Positions 33,391 through 43,588 of a stretch of DNA of 64,000 bases are shown one piece after another. Source of the stretch: Brachypterus glaber (Eukaryota; Arthropoda; Insecta; Coleoptera; Kateretidae); NCBI GenBank assembly GCA_958510825.1, contig OY294051.1:30135667-30199666 (forward strand). Reading direction: 5' to 3'. Every line of letters starts with the position of its first letter. The stretch's first letter is position 1. A program made the position numbers and the translations under genes. The notes below the pieces were generated by a model. It saw only the letters and a list, made by a program, of their open reading frames with translations. It had not been told where the DNA came from and searched no databases.

Positions 33391-34688
33391 TAGTTAAGTG
33401 AAATCATAATTAAGATTATATTTAGAAAAGTTGTGATCTGAGTAATATAGGGTGATTTTTATAATATTTTTTATACTCATTTGAGTACTTTTGATAATTT
33501 TTATAATATTTTATATATTTTAATATATGAGTAATTTTAATTTAAATCACTTTGTGTTTAATTTAATAACCACTGTCTAGGACAACTAATAACTATTTAG
33601 CAATCTCGGTTCTTATATTAAATATATCTCATATTTACTATATTACAGCAAACGAATCCCACATACCCCCACAGTCTTGTATTGTTCACCCCTGAGTCCG
33701 GTGCTTGCAACGGATAACCTCTAACTCTGAGATATACCACCCATAATCAGAACAATATATTAGCTGAACAGCACCAAAATCTGTGCTTTTCCTCCTAACA
33801 GGTAGTTTGGCTAGTATATTGCTTTTATAACGTAGCAACTTTATTGATTTAAACTATTTACACTATTATGGTGTCACCATAACAATAATTTAGCTTTATC
33901 CGGGTCTAGGCTCAGCAAAGTAAAAAAGGGCCTTTTGTGTGTCAAAAAGCCTATTCATCGAGTTTCTAAAAGGGCGTTTTTACAGAAATGGATACCCACC
34001 AAAAAATTCTTAAAAATATACTCTGCCCTCAAGGCCCCTAAAACACTCGAGGCCCCTAGAAACACTCGAAATGGCTTTTTTGCTTTACAGTGAAATGACC
34101 ACTTGCAAAAACCAAACCAAACCGAAAAAGCAAATAGGTAACCTGCAAAGAGAAAATAATTATAAATTTTTCGCTGAGAATCGAATTCAGGACGACTGGG
34201 CAAGGAATAAGATCTAAAAGCAGCACACATGACACCAAAAATAATTCCCAGACTGACAGAATTTTTTTACCCAAAATCAGGGCCGTTGATCGAAAATTAC
34301 AACTTTTTTTAGACTCAAATTACAACTTTTATCCCCTTAACAATAAAGTTGAACTAAAAAAAAAACGTTCCCACTAAGTAGCACTGCTTAAATTATAACT
34401 TTTATATTTTTAACCCATTAAATTTATAACTTTTTTTAAGATTTTAAGATCCGCTAATTATTTCCTCGACGAAAAAGACGATGACTAAAAAAAAAAACGT
34501 TTCCACTACTGCTAAAATTAAAACTTTTTCAAATTTCAGATAGATGGGGGAAGCTTCCCATCCCTCCCCCATAGCTAAGGCCTTGCCCAAAATATGCAAA
34601 TGGTACTTTTCGTCGACCTGAAAATGGTCTTGGAAAAGTACTATTTTCCGAGTCGACCTGTAAAATACTTTAAAATTCTGCTACCGGT
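33391..34688. other. no gene seen
   Basis: Contains a degenerate region (about 34285-34530) where AAATTACAACTTTT and ACGTTYCCACTA words recur two or three times. The minus-strand frames near 33955-34274 have no recognisable domain. Confidence 0.45.
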
Positions 34689-34934
34689 ACACTGATAAAA
34701 CAGTTTATTTGTGTCAACTAAACATTTGGTTGGATATGGCCAATTAAATTATTTGATTGTGACAAATAAATTTTAGTTCTATAAAATAAACTATTTTGTT
34801 CCCATTAATAAATCATTATGAAATTTAAATATTAGTTTACATGAACTAAATATTTATTTGACTAAAATAAAATTTGTTACTCACAACCAAATAATTTAAT
34901 TGGACATATCCAAATAAATCCTTTTTATGAGTGT
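34689..34934. mobile_element. MITE, family M1, copy b
   Basis: It starts ACACTGATAAAACAG, contains GGATATGGCCAATTAAAT and its complement, and ends TTTTTATGAGTGT. It lies about 105 bp from copy c, and CCGGTA-type sequence flanks both sides. Confidence 0.8.
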
Positions 34935-35038
34935 AGCCGGTAATTTAAATACAAGTTATCTATCCGTACCGGGAACCTTTTTTACAGTGCATCTCAAATG
35001 GAAAAAGATATTAGGTAAAATTCCAGAATCGGATCCCT

Positions 35039-35293
35039 GCGCTGATAAAAAAGATAATTTTGATTTATTTGGATATGGCCAATTAAATTATTTGGTTGCG
35101 AGTAACAAATTTTATTTGGGTCAAATAAATATTTAGTTCATGCAAATAAATATTTTAATCTCAAAATCATTTATTAATGGGAACAAAATAGTTTATTTGA
35201 CAGAAATAAAATTTATTTGTCACAACCAAATAATTCAATTGGCCATATCCAACCAAATATTTTGTACACACAAATAAACTGTTTTATCAGTGT
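35039..35293. mobile_element. MITE, family M1, copy c
   Basis: GCTGATAAAAAAGATAATTT at the left and CTGTTTTATCAGTGT at the right, with the same internal inverted arms as copies a and b. The order of the two arm types is reversed relative to copy b, so b and c are in opposite orientation. Confidence 0.8.
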
Positions 35294-37054
35294 GAGTCAG
35301 GAATATTTAAAACCATGAAGTGATTTCTGTACGCTTCCGTACATTTGAATAAACGCCTATTTCAGGACCTTTTCAGGATTTAATAATACACATTATTAAA
35401 GATTTAAAAGTAATATTCATTTTGCTACGCTATCAATGTACCTATGTGTATGTGTGTGTGTGTGTTGACACATGGTATGCCCTTCCTTTAAAAGGTCTTC
35501 TTTCACACTATATTTTATTTAAAGTCATGACTAGTATCAAAGAAGCACGTCCATAAGATAAGAGAACATTTTCTTCTTTCATATTTCTGTCTGTCTGACC
35601 TCTCTGTAATAAATTGCTTTCTAACCTCTACCGAGGTCTATCACCAGACCTTTGCAGTACCTGCATTACTTGCATTAAATGTGCATTATCTGCATTATTA
35701 TCTGCATTATCTGTAAAATGAAACCCAAAATTATTCGGAAAAATCTGGCGAGGGGTGTGTGTTTTCTGCGGTTTTGGTAGAAACCGTCCCTGACGAATCA
35801 GGGACAATTTTTTTGTTATGGAGGTGGTGTCCTTTTTTTTTAAACATTTTTGTTTTGTTTTTGGTAGAAACCGACAGGGACAAAGCGTTTTTGTGCAGGT
35901 GGTGACCTTTTCTTTTAGTGGTGACTTTTTTTTAGTCATCCAAAATGGCGAAAGATGTTTTTAGAAACCGCCAGGGACAAAACTTTTTTTTGGAGGTGAT
36001 GAGCGTTTTTTTATTTTTTTGTGTTTAGTACCTGCATTTCTCTGCACTAAATATCGTGCAGTACGTGTATTTTTCGTGCACTTTTTGTAGTAGGTGTACA
36101 GAAAATTACCCAGTGATAGATCCTTCGCCTTTAAAAGTGTTAAATTAACACAATAAACACTTGAAACTACATTTCACTATCCAGTCTGTCATATCAACGC
36201 TTTTATTGCATGGTGACGCGTTAAACATGAAAAAAAAAAAACAATTATTAAAAAAAAATACACTATAGGAAATAGTTAAAATAGTTAAAAAGTTTATATT
36301 TACTTTTAAATTTGTTTTTTTTTCCAATCTAATATTAAATGTAATATTTCTACAAAAACAAATGAAGTTTTCAGATCGCAATATAACCTATTTCTTAGCA
36401 TTTTACTTTTCTGCTCGTTACCATGAAAGCAAGCGCAAAACTGAATGTCAGTCGTAAAACACTTGTCAAGTATATGTTACGAGATGTTGTGTTCCGCCAT
36501 TTTTTTAATAGAAATTATTATTTATTTTGAATCAAATCTCAATTTCGTGTGAATATTTTTAGATTCAGATTCAGATTTGTGATTTGTGTGCTAAATATTT
36601 GTTGTTATGGAGGAATTTTGGACAGTGATGAGGATTTTACTTCTAAACCATCAGATTTACATAAAATTATGTGCTTCGACCTTGTAAGGTTATAAATTTT
36701 CTCCATGATCAGCAAATTTTACGCTCAAGCAGAAATCAGTCATTTTGCGCTCTTAATACGAAAATAACTATTTTAAAATTCTATTTTTTGCAAGCCTCGA
36801 TCCGAGCTCTAACTATTCATAATCTAATATCGATCAATATGGGTTCTTTTTCTGCGGACGTGCCATAAAATCCTTGCATAAATTGAATATGAAATCCATC
36901 TAAAATGAATTTTTCACATTTTTTAATCTCGTGCTCCAGCTAATAGTTTGCTGAAAAAAAAATGCTGAAAGTCTGCTAAAACGTGCTAGAGACGCGATCA
37001 TTAGTTTTTGTTTATTATGGACAAACATAGACGAAATTGTTTGGATCGCATTTT
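35294..37054. other. no firm gene; (GT)n tract, degenerate repeats, one protein-like scrap
   Basis: A (GT)n tract lies at about 35449-35466. At 35765-36010 a degenerate unit of about 100 bp with TAGAAACCGNCAGGGACAAA recurs three times. Near 36606-36690, after an ATGGAGGAATTT, the next frame reads LDSDEDFTSKPSDLHK and ends at a possible donor (TTGTAAGG). This looks like the N-terminus of a protein with an indel, but I do not recognise it. Confidence 0.35.
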
Positions 37055-37637
37055 TAGGGTTTCGTACCTTAAAAACGAAAAACGTAACCCTAATAGGATC
37101 GCTCGGTTGTCCGTCCATCCGTCCATCTGTCTCAGACGTCTATTTCAGGAACAATATAACCTAGGAATCTGAAATTTAGTATACGGACAGGCTATTTTTT
37201 TGCCAAAAATCAAAAATTAAATGTGTTTTTTTTTTAGAGATCCCGAGATCTGTCAAGTTGGGTTTCATAATATCGTATTATGGAAGGTCTTATTATAAAT
37301 CTCTATAATGTGTATAAGAAAAAATATTTTTTTACTATATTGTTTCTAAAAAATCTGTCATTTATTGTATTCTGAAGAAAAGTGTGGACGAATAATCCAG
37401 GATAATAAACATTAAATAAACATTTATGGAAAATAAAGGGACAAAAACCATATTTTTTATCGTTATTAACGAGTTAACGAGTGAAACTCGCTTACTAATT
37501 ATTGTAAGAAAAGAAAAACTAAATCAAAATAAAGCTTAAATAATCTACAAAAAATGTCATATGCATTTTGAGCTACAACTAGAACTCTTGGAGATACAGA
37601 CAAGAAAAAAAAAGATCAAAAATAGGTATGGAACCCT
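37055..37637. mobile_element. TIR element with AGGGTTYCGTACCT ends
   Basis: AGGGTTTCGTACCTT at the left and AGGTATGGAACCCT at the right are inverted. Next to the left end is AACCCTAATAGGATCGCTCG followed by TCCGTCCATCCGTCC. This layout is common in non-autonomous repeats of arthropods. No coding sequence. Confidence 0.65.
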
Positions 37638-38204
37638 AAATGTGCAAGTCTCTTTGTATTTGAATGGAATATTTTCTCCCTGGATGCGAAAAATCCAAAC
37701 GTAAAGTGCCTTTTCTCAATTAGGAAGAAAAAAAGAAGGGTTCGTGATGAACGTCTTGTTTTTACAATACACACACACAAAACAAATACACTCCAGGCTA
37801 GACCAGGATGAAATAATTAAAAATTAAAAATGTTTCCTGTTAGTCCAGTCAAATCACGAGAAATTCGTATGTTAAATTGCAATAAATTTACCCGAGCTGA
37901 TATTTTAAAGGGTAGTAGTGGATAGTAACAGAACACATCTGTTAATTTTTCACCATGTGATTTACGTAAGGGGTGTCCGCTGTCTTGAATTTTAGGGCTG
38001 AGTGCGGTTATCTCGCTAAATATGCATCTTACGATAAAAATGCATATAACCAATTTTGTTAAGGAGAAAATGACGAACAATTTTTGTTTGGATAATTTTT
38101 TAAATATATTAATAACAATCCAGTTATAAATAATCAACAATGGCCATGTTGGGGGTGAAATTGGTTTTTTTAATTTTTCTGCCAAATTATTCATCGGAGG
38201 ATAA

Positions 38205-38531
38205 AAGTGGAAAGCAAACTGGAGAACCAGTATGATGGGAAAATTTGGAGAACAACTTGATCCAACCGAACAGGTTGACGGTTTTGATTTAAAACGACGG
38301 GACTGGTGTCAGTTGAATAGACTCCGAACAGGACATGGACGTTCTGCAGAATATAAGCACCGCTGCGGTTGGATTGACTCAGCTAGGTGTAATTGTGGTG
38401 CAGATTCACAAAGCGTTACCCATATTATAAATAATTGCCCCCTAAGAGCTTATCAAGGAAACTCTGAAGATCTACTTCACCTTAATGAAAATGTTTTGGA
38501 ATGGATAAGAAACTTAGACATTTGTTTATGA
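38205..38531 (+). pseudogene. non-LTR retrotransposon (LINE), 3' end of the reverse transcriptase ORF
   Basis: The frame encodes the extreme C-terminus typical of insect jockey/RTE-like LINE polyproteins: GFDLKRRDWCQLNRLRTGHGR, then a CCHC-like cluster CNCGADSQSVTHIINNCPL and a short acidic tail ending LEWIRNLDICL. It opens after a stop at 38202, so reverse transcriptase and endonuclease are missing. It is a 5'-truncated copy, as most LINE insertions are, and sits inside one end of a foldback element. Confidence 0.8.
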
Positions 38532-38599
38532 TTTACACTATTTTTTCATATTTACCGTTATCTTATAATATTTATTATTATTTTTAATATTAATTGTGC

Positions 38600-38815
38600 C
38601 ATACGATAAATAAATAGTGGTTGTAGCTCTAGAAATTCTCTATAAGTTTTGTACATTATGCATTTTCATAAGTATTTTGTTACGGTTACAGTGGGCGCAG
38701 AGAGTTGCGCTCTCTGTAACCGTACCAAAGTACCTATGAAAATTTACAACATATACTTATAGAGAATTTCAAGAGCTACAAGTTTGCTAATAACTACTTT
38801 ATTCGTACGATAAAT
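38600..38815. repeat. long imperfect hairpin
   Basis: TGTAGCTCTAGAAATTCTCT (38622) pairs with AGAGAATTTCAAGAGCTACA (38761-38780), and CTGTAACCGTACCAAAGTAC pairs with its counterpart on the left (TATTTTGTTACGGTTACAG). The loop is near 38690-38712 (GGGCGCAGAGAGTTGCGC, which itself can pair). It forms the core of the foldback element. Confidence 0.8.
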
Positions 38816-39202
38816 TATTTGGCTGAAAAATAGAAAAAAAACAATTTCACCTCCAACATGGCTATTTTTTAATTAACTCGATTGTTACTAATATATTAAA
38901 AAAAATGATCCCAACAAAAATTGTTGTAAATTTCTTCCTTAACAAAATTGGTTATATGCATTTTTATCGTAAGATGCATATTAAGCAACCCACCCCTAAA
39001 ATTCAAGATAGCGGACACCCCTTAAGCAAATCACCCGGTGAAAAACACAAAACACAAGAGTGTGCTGTTACTATCCACTACCACCCTTTAAAATATAAGC
39101 CCGTGTACATTTAGTGCAATTTAGATTTATTATTTGACTAGACTATGTATACACAGTTACAAATACTTATAATGTATTTCTGTTTTACTCTATATTTTAA
39201 TT

Positions 39203-39241
39203 GGGGCCGTTGGTTTACGTTATTCGTAAACCAACGGCCCC
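39203..39241. repeat. perfect 17-bp hairpin
   Basis: GGGGCCGTTGGTTTACG, a 5-base loop TTATT, and the exact complement. The following CCATTAAAAA... resembles a half-site at about 58131-58160 (AACGTAAACCAACATCCCCC), suggesting a dispersed repeat end. Confidence 0.9.
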
Positions 39242-39249
39242 CATTAAAA

Positions 39250-40689
39250 AAAACACACACACACCAAACCAACCAACAAACCAAACCATACCACCGTTAA
39301 CGTAAACTAATTAACCGGAAATAGATACACGCAACCACAAAATATCGGCAACGTTGCAATGAGTTGTGACATTCATCCACCTCTCGATTTATTGATGCAC
39401 TATGCTGCCTAATTTCGGTTTTTCAGGGCCTCCTATGATAAAGACGAATACGTTATTTTAAGCTATGATGGCAGTTTAGGACCAACATAACTTTAGAAAC
39501 GAAAATTTTTAGGAAAATAAGATTTGATTTTGAATAATTTTATAAAAAAGGCTACTAAAAACAAAATATCTGAAAGGAATTAAAAAATAGAAAACTAACC
39601 TATATCAATCTAAAGTTGAATATACTTTACTGTAAAAAATTACAATTTACAAACGAATTAACAATAACAGATTTAAATGTAAATTTTTATTTTATTTTAA
39701 ATTCTGTATGAGAATTTTGCTTGTAATCATTTTTTTTTCTTATTATTCTAGTTCTTCCTCTTCTTATCCTTCTTCTTTTATTCTATAGTATATTCAACTT
39801 CAATATGAAGTAGGAGTAAATAAAAGAATCGCGCACGCGGCAGCTGGCGCGTGGTTTCATTAGTTAGAACGTTAGAATGTTGCGAGAGTAGGGATGTAAA
39901 AAATTAAACAGGTCAGTACGTGAGTACTTGCGAAGAAGCGGGCAATACATTGCAATGGACCGTTATATAGAACTATTTTGTTTTGAGTCCTACCCTGTCA
40001 CTAAATCCGTTGTTGCCACGTGCGTTTGTTTACACTTACTTCATTTTGAAGTTGAATATACTATAGACAACCTAGATTATTAGGATGAAAATTTGTAGAA
40101 AAAATCCAAACGAAGAAAAAGGGTTAAGTATTTAAAACTCCCTGTATAACTAATATCTATTACTTAAATTGCAAGCACGAGAGCCAATTTCTATTTATGT
40201 ATCGTTGAATGTAACGAATATTGAGAACAAATAAGAAATAAATTATATTTCTTATTTGCTCTCAATATATCACGAATGTGTGCGGAAATTTAAAGCAGCC
40301 ATACCCATAGGCGTAGCATACCATTTAGTATTAGTATGCATTTGACCCTTTTGTGGTAAGATATCCATAGTTCCTTAAAGGCTTAGAAAAATTAAATGAA
40401 TAGAAATTTCATGTTTCCAATATACTTTTTGGTTTGTTTTAAGAGAATAATTTTATATTGAAATAACAATTAAGGACTTTCATCATTACTTCTAATTTAA
40501 AAGTTTTAAATAAACAATAAAAGACTTACATTTGCTAGAAAATTAATTTGAGGTTGGAAACAATTCAAATATAAATTTTAAAATTTACAAGTTGAGTATA
40601 CCATACCATACTATTATCCCATAACTATAGTCACTGTAAATCAAAACTAATAATAGAATTCATTCTTAAAGACCTCTCAAAATCTATAG
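39250..40689. other. no gene seen
   Basis: AT-rich, with a CTTCTT-rich patch near 39750-39780 and the words TTTATTCTATAGTATATTCAAC and GTTGAATATACTATAGA facing each other at 39778 and 40051. These may be the ends of an unrecognised inverted-repeat element of about 290 bp. Confidence 0.4.
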
Positions 40690-41888
40690 GTGTACACTAG
40701 GGCGCCCAGAGTTTTGACTTTTTTGAATTTTAGAGGTCTTACCCCCCAAAGTTGTTCATTGGGGTGAGTAGATTACCTTGCTATTTTTTCAGAATTTAAA
40801 AAAATATTTAGAGGTGGCGCACAGCCGTTTTTTTCAAAAATAATCGTTTCTCCAGATTAAATTTTTTTAGGGCCTATTAAAGATAAATAAAAATGCTTTT
40901 TGCACAGTACGGAGATCTAGGATAAATAAGGAAGAACCCTGATTTTTTTAAAAAATTTTCATCAACAAACGGCCTTGTTGTGACCTAGAAAAGTCAAAAT
41001 TTTGATGTTATCCCTAATTTAGGGTGCTAGGAATAGCACATTCAATTTTTTCACCCCGGTCAAAATTTTTTTGGTAATACCTAAATGTGTCCTGACTTAA
41101 AAGCCATATATAAATATTTGATCCTATATACAGGGTGCTCGAAAAAAAAAATGTTTTTTAACAAAATTACACAACTTTTCTAGATTTTTACGCTTTTCAT
41201 TCTTTAAGGGCCCACATCGAACAACAAAGTATAGTACAACAAAGAATCCATTTTTCAAATCTTTTAAATCTACTTTGAATGCCCCAGTAATAAAGTAGAT
41301 TTTTTTGAATTTGGAAAATTTATTCTATGTTGTTCCATAACTTGTAACAGAAATTGTGTTTGATCCTCTTGATTTGTTAAAAGATTATTATAGGTTTGTA
41401 TGAAGGCCAGTACTCAGTACATACAATCCAAGAAAAATGTTCAGAAATTAAAAGTGGTAAACGACGCCGCAGAGCGTGGGGTGGCACTCATACAAACCTA
41501 TAATAATAAGGTGGGTGGGGTGAAAAAATTGAATGTGCTATTCCTAGCACCCTACATTAGGGATAACATCAAAATTTTGAGTTTTCTAGGTCACAACAAG
41601 GCCGTTTGTTGATAAAAAAATTTGAAAAAAATCAGGGTTCTTCCTTATTTATCCTAGATCTCCGTACTATGCAAAAAGCATTTTTATTTATCTTTAATAG
41701 GCCATAAAAAAAATTTAATCTGGAGAAACGATTATTTTCGAAAAAAACGGCTGTGCGCCACCTCTAAATATTTTTTTAAAATTCTGAAAAAATAGCATGG
41801 TAATCTACTCACCCCAATGAACAACTTTGGGGGGTAAGACCTTTAAAATTAAAAAAAAAGTCAAAACTCTGGACACCCTAGTGTACAC
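40690..41888. mobile_element. large foldback element, arms about 370 bp
   Basis: GTGTACACTAGGGCGCCCAG at the left faces CACCCTAGTGTACAC at the right. The arms (about 40690-41060 and 41510-41888) match over most of their length, including ATTTAGAGGTGGCGCACAGC, CTAGGATAAATAAGGAAGAA and GGGTGCTAGGAATAGCACAT. The interior of about 450 bp has a second, smaller inverted pair, TATAGGTTTGTATGA (41389) and CTCATACAAACCTATA (41487). The frame at 41400-41612 has no recognisable domain. Confidence 0.85.
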
Positions 41889-42103
41889 TGTGAGCTCGCT
41901 AAAGTAGTAAATATTAAACGTTCCTGCTTATATGGAAGCCCACGAAAGTTTAGTTAACATTCACTCGTTTGGACTTTTTACAATTACCAGAACTATAACA
42001 ACGTTAAGTATTACTGTAACAACTAGTAAATAGTGAACTTTCTTGGGGTTCCATATATGCAAAAATGTTTAGTAATCACTACCGGGACGAGCTCTCAGTG
42101 TAG
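41889..42103. mobile_element. short foldback related to the element at 60409-62088
   Basis: TGTGAGCTCG at the left and CGAGCTCTCA at the right, with TATGGAAGCCCACGAAAGTT and its complement further in. The centre (CCAGAACTATAACAACG, TATTACTGTAACAAC) is shared with 60440-60500. It directly abuts the foldback ending at 41888. Confidence 0.7.
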
Positions 42104-42459
42104 GGTCCGCTGGGGCTATGATACAGAAATTAAAACTTTTACAAAAAAAATATAAATTTAATTTTTAAACAATGAATTCCAGGAAGGTTTATTCCTCGAA
42201 ATATCATAACCTATTAGATTTGCGAATTTTTATTTGTCTATGGTTTTACACCCAGGAAAAGACCCCAATTAATATTCTTTCAACAGCTAGAAGGATAACA
42301 AACAAACAAACATGATTGATGGTATATGTTTTTTAGAGATTTAGGGTTTTTATAGCAAATATACTATAAGCCTTATTACACAAAATAATAAAAAGTTAGA
42401 TCTATATAAATGTATAAAGTCAAGACATATTCTTGGACAATTTATTTATTTACTTATTA

Positions 42460-42940
42460 TACAGTATAGAGCATAGCACTAAAATCGTCAACAAACGCCC
42501 TCTTGGTACAAATCCAAAAATAAGAAAATCTGAAAATGTCCCCCTTTCTGTCTGTCCGTCCGTCTGATGTCAATTTTTGTAGGCACGATAACTCAAGAAC
42601 AAATAATCCCATTGAAATTTTCAGGTAAAATCAAGTTCTATGAGCGGAAGATCCCCATTGAAAGTAATCCTCCCAAAAACAAAACAGTTATGAAGGGTTA
42701 AACTTAAAAAAAAAAATTAAAAATTATCATTTTCAAAAACTTTTCGTTTTTTGCAGAAAGAAAATAAAAAAAATAGTTTTTTTAATTCTTTTTTTCAAAA
42801 TTTTTTGTTGGTAAAAAAAAATTTAATTTTTTTTTATTTTTTTATTTTTTTATCTATTTTTTTTTTTAAATGCAATATACCATTTACTGTTAATAGTATA
42901 TAATGGAATGCGTAGCATTACATACCTTCACAGATTGTTT
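42460..42940 (-). repeat. dispersed repeat family R1, copy b
   Basis: Reverse orientation relative to copy a: CTGTCCGTCCGTCTGATGTC, CGATAACTCAAGAACAAATA, a run of A/T-rich GCAGAAAGAAAA sequence, then AATGGAATGCGTAGCATTAC at the right end. No coding sequence. Confidence 0.7.
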
Positions 42941-43178
42941 ATTTACATGTTTACGGGATTATAGTATAAACATATAGACTATAACTATAACTATAATTAT
43001 AATAGTTATAGACTATAACTATAAATATAGTATATAACTTATTAGTTTATTTCTTGCAAAATATTACTTAAGACCATTTTTGTAGTGGTATACCTGTGTT
43101 GCTAATTTTAACTGTGTATAAAATAACGGATTTGTTTGACGTTTAAGAATTACTTTCTACTTATTTTATTTGACGTTA

Positions 43179-43216
43179 TATCTGTTAACAGTTACAATTG
43201 TAACTGTGAACAGATA
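43179..43216. repeat. 38-bp palindrome upstream of the kinesin gene
   Basis: The sequence is centred on CAATTG (43195-43200). All but one of its 19 base pairs match, and TATCTGTTAACAG is the left end. It lies about 360 bp upstream of the kinesin ATG. It may be regulatory or a tiny foldback remnant. Confidence 0.85.
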
Positions 43217-43488
43217 ACTTCAAAATTTACATTAACATGTTGACTACTGATCAGTCCGATCGGAGGCCATTCGCTCCCTTCGCTAACGCTATATGCTTTA
43301 GTATTTTATAGTCGTTTATTGTTAGTTGTCTGAATGTTTGCGGCATCAGAGAAGACGTGCTTTTGTTGGTTTCGTTTTTACTTCATATTTAGCAAAACGG
43401 AACATTTATTATTAAAACAATAATTTCGGCGTCAGCCAACGACTTTAAAAGAGTCATCGGTTGTTAATTCTTTACTCACTTAAACTAA

Positions 43489-43588
43489 GGTACGCATGTC
43501 TACCAACTTTACAACAAATATGGATTTTTCCTCTAAGACGTATACTGCCCTATTATTTATAAATCTGTCTAGATATGGGTCTAGTTAA
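43489..43588 (+). promoter_or_regulatory. 5' leader of the kinesin gene: upstream ORF or small intron
   Basis: An ATG at 43496 opens a 30-codon frame that ends at 43588, overlapping the kinesin start at 43575 by 14 bases. As a uORF this would be expected to lower kinesin translation. Alternatively AAG|GTACGC at 43489 and TCTGTCTAG| at 43571 could bound an 80-bp intron, which would remove most of the uORF. The sequence cannot decide. Confidence 0.4.

Larger units (their letters stand above)
37838..39130. mobile_element. large foldback element with a LINE fragment inside
   Basis: The left arm (about 37838-38195) and the right arm (about 38811-39130) are diverged inverted copies. Shared words include GGGTGTCCGCTRTCTTGAAT, ATGCATCTTACGATAAAAAT and AACCAATTTTGTTAAGG on one strand and their complements on the other. 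Between them lie a LINE 3' fragment (38196-38600) and a long hairpin (38600-38815). Confidence 0.8.

Noticed and set aside
33955..34274. Two overlapping minus-strand frames with hydrophobic stretches
   Set aside because: No recognisable domain, no splice or promoter support, and composition expected by chance.
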